Shown: positions 56,901-64,000 of the stretch, one piece after another
Layout: every line of letters begins with the position of its first letter
Position numbering within the stretch: the stretch's first letter is position 1
Source: Chaetorhynchus papuensis
Taxonomy: Eukaryota > Chordata > Aves > Passeriformes > Rhipiduridae
Assembly: GCA_013396525.1 (NCBI GenBank)
Contig: VWYX01000777.1
Span: 62,001-126,000, forward strand
Length of the DNA: 64,000 nt
Direction of reading: 5' to 3'
The notes under the pieces: model-generated
What the model was told of the DNA's origin: nothing
Databases searched by the model: none
What the model saw: only the letters and a program-made list of their open reading frames with translations
Program-made: the position numbers and the translations under genes

Positions 56901-57672
56901 TCACTGAACAATTTCCCTTGCAATATTGACATCAGGACAATTGACTCCCTGATGGAGTTGTGCCAGGGTCTTGAACACTGCTCCTGTCCAAGCAGATCCT
57001 ACTCCTTGAAGCATGACAGGAATTGCATATTTTGACAGCAGATCTGCCTCCTTTCCTCCTAGAGTAGGTTCTCCCAGTAGCAGTGTCCACAGAAATGTCA
57101 CTTTAAACCATATTACTTTTTTTTTTTTGTATCTGCTTTTAATGAGCATATCTTTACACTCATTCAAACACAACAGGAACATATAGCACAACTGGCAAGT
57201 TTGAAGAGGCTACAGTAAGGAGTAAAAGAAGAAAGGAAGAAAGAGCTGGATCTTGTCGAGCCAATGACAAACAAAGTTTTGTTACACATTGAGCACTCTC
57301 TTTTTCACACTCATTTGAAAAGAGTATTTATCTCCCAAAAGAAAATTATTGTGCATCAGAGTGCTTTCAAATGGAAACACAAGGCATATGACAGAGGGAC
57401 AAAGGGCTCATGTGAGAAGAAAGCTTTCCCAGAGTTTTCAACCTGCCCCTACTGACAGACTTCGACAAGCAGAAAGGTTCTTAAAAAGAGAATTTACCTG
57501 GATTTGGCTCTTTCTCGTGTCCATCAACTCCATACATCAAATGAGAAGACTCAAGCAAAACTTCCAGGCTCTGGCATCTAGGTCTAGAACAGACCTTGCC
57601 GAGAAGCACAAGCAAAGCATCTGCAAATACAGGTTCTCTACTTTCACACAAAACTTCATCTAAGAACAAAAC
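56901..57672 (-). other. Possible two-exon minus-strand open reading frame, unidentified
   Basis: Candidate exon X is 57672-57498 (175 nt), with acceptor ggggtgcag and donor CCAG/gtaaat. It encodes a Leu-rich stretch starting VLFLDEVLCESREPVFADAL and ending GHEKEPNP. Candidate exon Y is 57058-56901 (158 nt), with acceptor cctactctag and ending in TGA. It encodes GKEADLLSKYAIPVMLQG and more. X ends at phase 1 and Y begins with two bases, so they join in frame to about 110 codons. An AATAAA (56730-56725 on minus) lies about 170 nt past the stop. I recognise no family. Chance open frames are a real alternative, and upstream exons were not found. Confidence 0.2.
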
Positions 57673-60600
57673 CTGCACCCCTCAAGAAAGTCTGACAAAA
57701 CTCAGATATCCTTTCCTACAATGTGGGCACACCAAACATTGCTTCCATGGGGCCTCTGAGTCACTTCTCACAGGAAGGGTATGGTTGTGGAGTTCAGGGT
57801 CACAGAGTTCCCATGCAATCCAATAGCTCCCCAGTGAAGCTCCATAAACACTATTTTCCTCATTAACAGGGGAAGGCAGCAGGCTTTACACTCACATGGC
57901 AGTGCAGGGTCACAAGACTCTCTACGCCTCGACTTAAGCTGGTTTTATCAGCAGGGGTCAGTAACTCCTCCTACCCTGATCTCCAATCAACACCAGGCAC
58001 GCTCTGCTCTGCATGACCCCGGGGATCCCTTCTGCTTTCTGGTCAACATACATGTCCAAATCTCAGTTACCCAGTGTGTTCTGAATGCCTAAATTCAGAG
58101 TGGAATTTGTAGAAACCAAACACACACAAAACAATAACAAGCCCTTCCTCTCCCTGCCTTCTGTAGTACCCACTGCAGACAGTGTGTATGCTTCCTTGTT
58201 TTTTCAGCAGACTCGGGAGTAGGTATCACCATCTTCATTCTAAGTTTTAATTCCACTACACTGAAGTTCACCGTGCACTTCAATGACAACATATTTGCTG
58301 GGCTGTGTCCTCCAACTTAGCTCTGTGTTGTGCAACTACAGCTCACAATGCATGCTCATTAAAGGCAGTGCCACACGTGCACCTGACATGGTCATGCAAA
58401 TGCAGGCTAACCTGAACAAAGACACACACAAAAGAGACATTAAAGAGCTGATGACTCAATGAAAAACAGAAAAGAAAAAAGCCCCAATTTATTTCCAAGT
58501 GTGGAATTTGATTACACATTGAAACATGTTTTACAATACCGGAAAAATACACGCATGACTTCATTAGGCAGTTCTCTAAATCTAGGTTGCCTCTCCTACG
58601 CACAGAACAAAATAAGGCACAGATTCTCTCTGGACTCATCAGTAGCATGTATGTCTGTGAGGAGAGCCTAACAATTTAATTTTTCCCTGAATATTCCCTT
58701 GTTTTCTCAAGAGTTTTTCCACTTCCTGTTTCTGTGCTGCCTGGTAGAAGAGTGAGTACCTTACATTTAGTGATTGCCATTGCTGCAAAAACCATATGGG
58801 GAAGAACATAGTGGGGGAAAATGTCTCTGCTTTCTCCCTTAAGGGCCACCCATGTTTTAGCCCTACTTCTGTGATGTAGAGATCAATTGCATCGATTTAT
58901 TGGTATTTTTTATGTAGACTTCACTAGACTGGAAGCAGATTATACTTAATTCAAGCTGCCAGATTCAAAAATATTTAAATGAAAATGTTCTTCTGTTACT
59001 GCCTATGGGTTTATTTGCCTTTAACAAAATGCATGACAATGGAACACACCTGAAAACAAGTCTACTAATCACTGAAAGGGTGACAGCCAAAAATTGGAAT
59101 TTTCCTTTGAAAAAAATCACATTATAGATGACAAAACACACTGAAATAAGAAAAAAAACTGTGACACCAAATGCATTTCATTTTCTTTTACTCTCAATAT
59201 ACCTGTAATCATGCAACAGGCATCCAACAACGAAGTAAGAAAATCCGTAACTGTGCCAAGAATTTCATAAGTCATTTAAATTACAGACCTGTTTCCATTG
59301 TTTCATTGGTTCACTCCTCAAAAATTTTTAAATATCAAAAGATTGGGCAGTCCCTACAGTAAGATAACACAGCTCTACATGATGAACTTTCTTAGTGATT
59401 CTTGAGGCTTTAGTAGCACTGACAAAAAATTTACTGACAGTACATAAGACAAATGCACAGTGAAAAAAAGCCTGACACTTGTTTTACTTGGACACCACAG
59501 AGCTGTATCAAATTAAGGTAAATTAATAACTAATAAAAAAATCTCAGCCCATAGGCCTTAGTGAATGTTGTTATTCTTAGAAAGAATATACATGGAAAAA
59601 AGAGTACCTTCAACCCATTATACAACTTACAAATTATTTCAGCAGATTGATCAATAAGAAAAAATAAAAGACCATCATTTTACTAACTATGGATCTTCTC
59701 TCTATAGTGACAGTGACACATAATTATAACAGATTATATTTTTTTTGTTCATTTTCTTATCTGAGATACTTTGCTGCAGGCGAACAAAACTCATCATGAA
59801 GCACATGATGATCCCAAGAAATGCCACTAGACCAGGGCCTAAATGTCTGGAAAGAATCAAGGTGAGAGATAAAAATAAATCCTCTTGTATGCTAGGAGAG
59901 CCTGTTCTTCATAAGTAACAATCCACATGTCAGGCACAATGACGGATTTATTTCTGTATGATAGGTCAATCTGGCAATCCATTTTCTCATATAAGGAGAA
60001 ACCTACAGCACCTGAAAAATGACAGACAAAAATAGAAGGGATCGTTAATAGTGAAAGAAGCTCGTAGAGACTGTATACGAAGATACATGAATACATCACG
60101 AAAGACTTTAAAATTGTGATTCAAAAAAATAACCTTTTGCAAACTTCTCTCAGAAAATAAAAAAAGGAAAAGAAAAAAAAGCCACACAAATCTCCAAACT
60201 TTTACTGGAAGGTTTTGTACCATTTATTTTGTTTATTTTACTTTATTCAGCAGAGAGCTTTTTGCTGCTTTGTATTTTGGGTCATTTCCTCCAGATGTGT
60301 AAAAATGAACATGTACTTTAATTGAACAAAACCAGTCAATAATGCTATATAAATTTTGCCAAGAAAAATAGTATTGTGTTCAAATTATTCCACATCATTT
60401 GAAAACTAAAAAACTCAGGAGCTGGCTTTTAGATTACTTCTTCTCCCATAAAATCACAAGAGTTCTTCAGTTACAATGAAATAGCTGCAAGTTCAACCGT
60501 CTCAATTAAAACATTTTAAGTATTATTTATATCTGTATGCTTTATTAGTCAGCTAGTTGTTCACCAAAGATAATTTTAAGTGGATTCAGTCTACAAATAA

Positions 60601-61876
60601 ATTGTTGGGTCATTAGCTATAGAATAGAAAATTTCTCAACAGACTAATTAAAAATATTAATAACTACCACTCACACATGCGAGCTGTAACCTTGAGTTAA
60701 ACTCACAGATAAAAGAGCGAGTCATTTTCCACCTCCATTGATTTCTTATTGCATCAGCTGAATTTGCTACAAAATGCTAATAAAAGGAGCTTTTCTTCTT
60801 TGAACACTGCTTTGATCCATTAACTAGATGAAAAGCACTAGTTTATTTCAGATAAAACACTGAATGGTGAACATTTATCAAATAAGTCAGATGGACTAAA
60901 CATAAGGAAAATAAGTCTTTTTAGGGGATGATATGTTTATATGATGTCACAGCTACTGGAATTTAGAATAAGCTTCAGTGTTTAATATCTCTGAGGTGTT
61001 TTGTTGTATTCTCCCCCACTTTATATATTATTAAAAAATATATAGTACAACTTTGGAAATCTTCTTTCTTATTGACAGCTCCACTGTTTCCTCCTCTCGG
61101 AAGAATAATAAATATGATTGGCATCACTGGCATTTACCTGTTACAATAGGCTACAAACCAATTCCTCACACATAAACGGGGATATCACAGGAATCAGAGT
61201 CAAAATGTTGGTCACCCATTTTCAGCAATGAAATTACACATTTGTTCCAAAATAAATCCAAAGGGTATGTGCACCTGTCTAAGAAATCACAATGATATAA
61301 ATACGGCTAAAATCTGCTATGAAATTCTAAAGCAAAAAAGTTTCCCTGAAATGGATCACTATACCAATTTCAGTAATAATTCAGATAAATTCAACAAAGT
61401 CAATGCACAGTATCATAGTGACAGCCTTTATTCTATGTCCCAGATCACAAAAATAAGACAATTTTATATGTTGTTTTACTATACTGAGATTTAAAAACAA
61501 GCCTAAAAGCAGTATGTCTTTTCATAATGGAGATCAAAGTTATATGAAAAGTTCTAGAGATTTTATCAATGGTGGAAAATCCAAACTTCGGAGACAACAT
61601 ACCTTCAGCAGACCTTGTAGCAAAACACTGCTGAAATTAATCACTCATGTCAACAAAGTAGATGTGTATCTAATCAACATAATTGAAATTGATGGTACTA
61701 AAAATTTCTGACTAATGTATAACTTTACCTAGCATAGACGACTTCTGAACATGTCTGCACTTTCATACGTAGGTTATTGCTGCAGAATTTTTCGTAGTTG
61801 GAGTCCCAGAAAGTAAAAAATTTAGATAAGGTGAAATTGGCAACCCAAAACTGATCAAACACTTCACCCAGTACAT
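57673..61876. other. Intergenic or unassigned
   Basis: No gene called. Two minus-strand open frames with good acceptor-like sequences at 60011 and 59846 are discussed as a finding. The rest is AT-rich without recognisable repeats. Confidence 0.65.
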
Positions 61877-62085
61877 CACAGAATCATAGAATGGTTTGGG
61901 TTGTCAGGGACCATAAAGATCATCCAGTTCCAACTCCCCACCACGGGCAGGGACACCTTCCACTAGTTCAGGTTGCTCCGAACCTCATCCAGCCTGGCCT
62001 TGACCACTTCCAGGGATGGGACATCCACAACTTCCCTGGGCATCCTGTGCCAGTGCCTCACCACCCTCACAGTGAAGAAAATGAC
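61877..62085 (-). mobile_element. CR1 LINE 3' end, minus strand
   Basis: Plus-strand text starts tcacagaatcatagaatggt, the reverse complement of the CR1 terminal repeat. It continues with aaagatcatccagttccaac, gggcagggacaccttccact, cagcctggccttgaccactt and cctcaccaccctcacagtga. About 210 bp remain of a 5'-truncated avian CR1. It is the best preserved CR1 in the window, so probably the youngest. Confidence 0.92.
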
Positions 62086-64000
62086 TACGAAATCCTCCGT
62101 TAGCACTTTATTTATGTGCATGCTCAGAATGTAAGTAATTCCTTAAGGTTTTCACGACTTTGAGGTTTTCCAAGAGTGGGGTAACTGTTCATGCCCCTTT
62201 TTCAAAGGCTGTAAAAAACTATCATTTGACCATGACAGACTAATAGGTATTAAATCACAGGTTGAGTTACAAATATTATAAATTCTTATTTTGTATAGAA
62301 GTTTAGAAGAACTTAGCCTAGAAGCCTGGTGCATATAAGTAATTATACTCTTGTGAATAGTTTCTAGCATTTTCAAGATTAGAGAATAAATGGGCACTTT
62401 TTTTTAACAAACTCGTGAGAATAAGTACACTTTACGGTAACTATCACAATTCTCAAGGAGTAAAGATTTTTATGTTACTTTTGGCGCTTTCATTACTATG
62501 CATGTTGTCTTCTCATGCAGTTTTGATTTGCATACTGTTGCTTTTTTCATTTTGTTTTAGAATGCAAAACAGTTTCAGCAAAACAAGCTTTTTTTTTTCA
62601 AAAATTAGTAATGGATTAATGATGTCAGATTTCTAAGCCAATAGATTTAAATGGTATCCCCTTAGTGAGTGTGTGTACTATAACTGGTGTTTGTTGACTG
62701 ATTAATCACCAGATTTATTTTATTCTGTTTCACTGTCTTGCCATTTTTCTTCATCTTTTCTGAGAGCCATTGGAGGTTTCTTTGTGAAAGAGGGGAGAAA
62801 TTACCAGGAAAGAGCATGTTCTGAAAAAGTAGAGGGCACAAATTAATAAATACCTCTGTCTTATTGTCCCAGGCTGGGGATTCAAGGATGGAAGTGAAAT
62901 GAAATTTCCAAGTGCAGAAATTAAATTTTAAGGTGAAACTGCCTCAAACCTGAAGAGAAATTCTGAGCACGAGGACTGTAACTAAGTCAGGCAAACAAAC
63001 TGGATTTCTCAGCAAGAGGATGGGATGTGTAGAGGGAGATAACACAAATACTAAAAAAAGCTGCAAGATTATTAAGTGTTAGATAAGCAGAAGCCCACAC
63101 AAATATCTTGACATGAGGATGCAAAACCAGCAGATGAAATGAATAGAATCAGCCCTGAACAGGATGTGTGAGGAATCACAAGACACAGTTCATGCTACCC
63201 AGAACAAGCTGGGTCAGAGTGATGCAGTGCTGGCCACTGATTCAATAATATTTTACAGCCTCCCATCACCACTCCAGATTTTTCCTGAGCAGATACAGGA
63301 AACGAGACATGTCTTACATGTTCTGAATAATATTAACTATCTCAATATAGCAGGTATTCTGGTTGCAGTTCCAAAAAAAACCAGCAAGTTCTTACTCTGA
63401 AGGCAGAATTGCCCTCTCACACATCATTGCCTCTGAAATATATATTCAGGTACAAGAGTAATAGAGACAGCATTTCTATTCCCTGGATGTATCGTATCTT
63501 TTCCACATAGAGGAAACATTTCTCAGAGCTGTTATTTGTCTCTTTGAAGAGCGCTGTACTGAAAACACAAAAGTGTTTTTTGATTACTGAGCAATACTAA
63601 ATGCGTTCAGGCCTTTCTAAAGAACCTCTGAACCACTTGTTTAGTCTTTTGAGGAACACATCACATTTGGTGACTTTGAGATCCCTGAGAAGATTAAGTA
63701 ACCTTTGCTGAACTCATTTATTTTGTGACTAGGTTTTATATTGACACAACTCTTAACTACCTGAGGAGTTACTAAAACTAATATGGATGAAGTCTAGTGC
63801 ATCACGCTGAGAGGGAATTAAAAGGTTACAGCAGAAATTGTCACTAAATCCATTTTTGTTTATTAGTGAAACAAAAAGACTAGAAAATAAAAATAAATTA
63901 GATGAAGCATGAAACAACATGTTGAAAGCAGTAAGCAAAATTAATATAAAGAGCGGCTGAGCAGTACACAATTGCCGGCTCAGAAAAATTACTTATTTGG
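62086..64000. other. Intergenic
   Basis: AT-rich sequence with no gene, RNA gene or interspersed repeat that I can recognise. The next expected gene 3' of FAT1 (MTNR1A) is not visible up to the end of the window. Confidence 0.75.

Overview
The window is vertebrate, most likely avian, genomic DNA. It is AT-rich and repeat-poor. The interspersed repeats I can recognise are short, truncated CR1 LINE copies, one of them ending in the typical avian CR1 tail (tcatagaatggtttgggtt, read on the minus strand). I cannot name the species.

Positions 53-42458 (+ strand) hold the 3' two thirds of one gene, FAT1 (FAT atypical cadherin 1). I could place 21 constitutive coding exons. They join in one continuous reading frame of about 3,194 codons with consistent splice phases. 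Taking the very long 4,068-bp exon as exon 10, as in human FAT1, makes them exons 7-27. They encode about 22 of the 34 cadherin repeats, then an EGF-like module, a laminin G domain, four more EGF-like modules, one transmembrane helix and a cytoplasmic tail. The tail has a basic juxtamembrane stretch, proline-rich Ena/VASP-type ligands and the C-terminal PDZ ligand HTEV. The start of the gene (signal peptide and about 12 cadherin repeats) lies upstream of the window.

The most informative find is in the 5.8-kb last intron (34972-40763). It contains two unlisted, symmetric, in-frame cassette exons of 60 bp (20 residues) and 36 bp (12 residues). Both fit between exons 26 and 27 without shifting frame. 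The 60-bp exon encodes a peptide that, from memory, closely resembles a stretch of the FAT3 tail. The 12 and 32 (12+20) residue totals match the sizes of cytoplasmic FAT1 splice inserts reported in mammals. Three TGCATG (RBFOX-type) motifs follow the 36-bp exon.

From 42459 to 64000 there is no confidently identified gene. The stretch holds four CR1 fragments, including an adjoining pair in opposite orientation that looks like a 5'-inverted (twin-primed) insertion, plus A/C-rich and other simple repeats. It also has a low-confidence two-exon open reading frame on the minus strand (57672-56901) with compatible splice phases and a downstream AATAAA. MTNR1A, the expected next gene 3' of FAT1, is not seen and probably lies beyond the window.

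I saw no CRISPR array, no RNA gene and no intact mobile element. Apart from the cassette exons and the speculative minus-strand gene, nothing here looks like an undescribed system.
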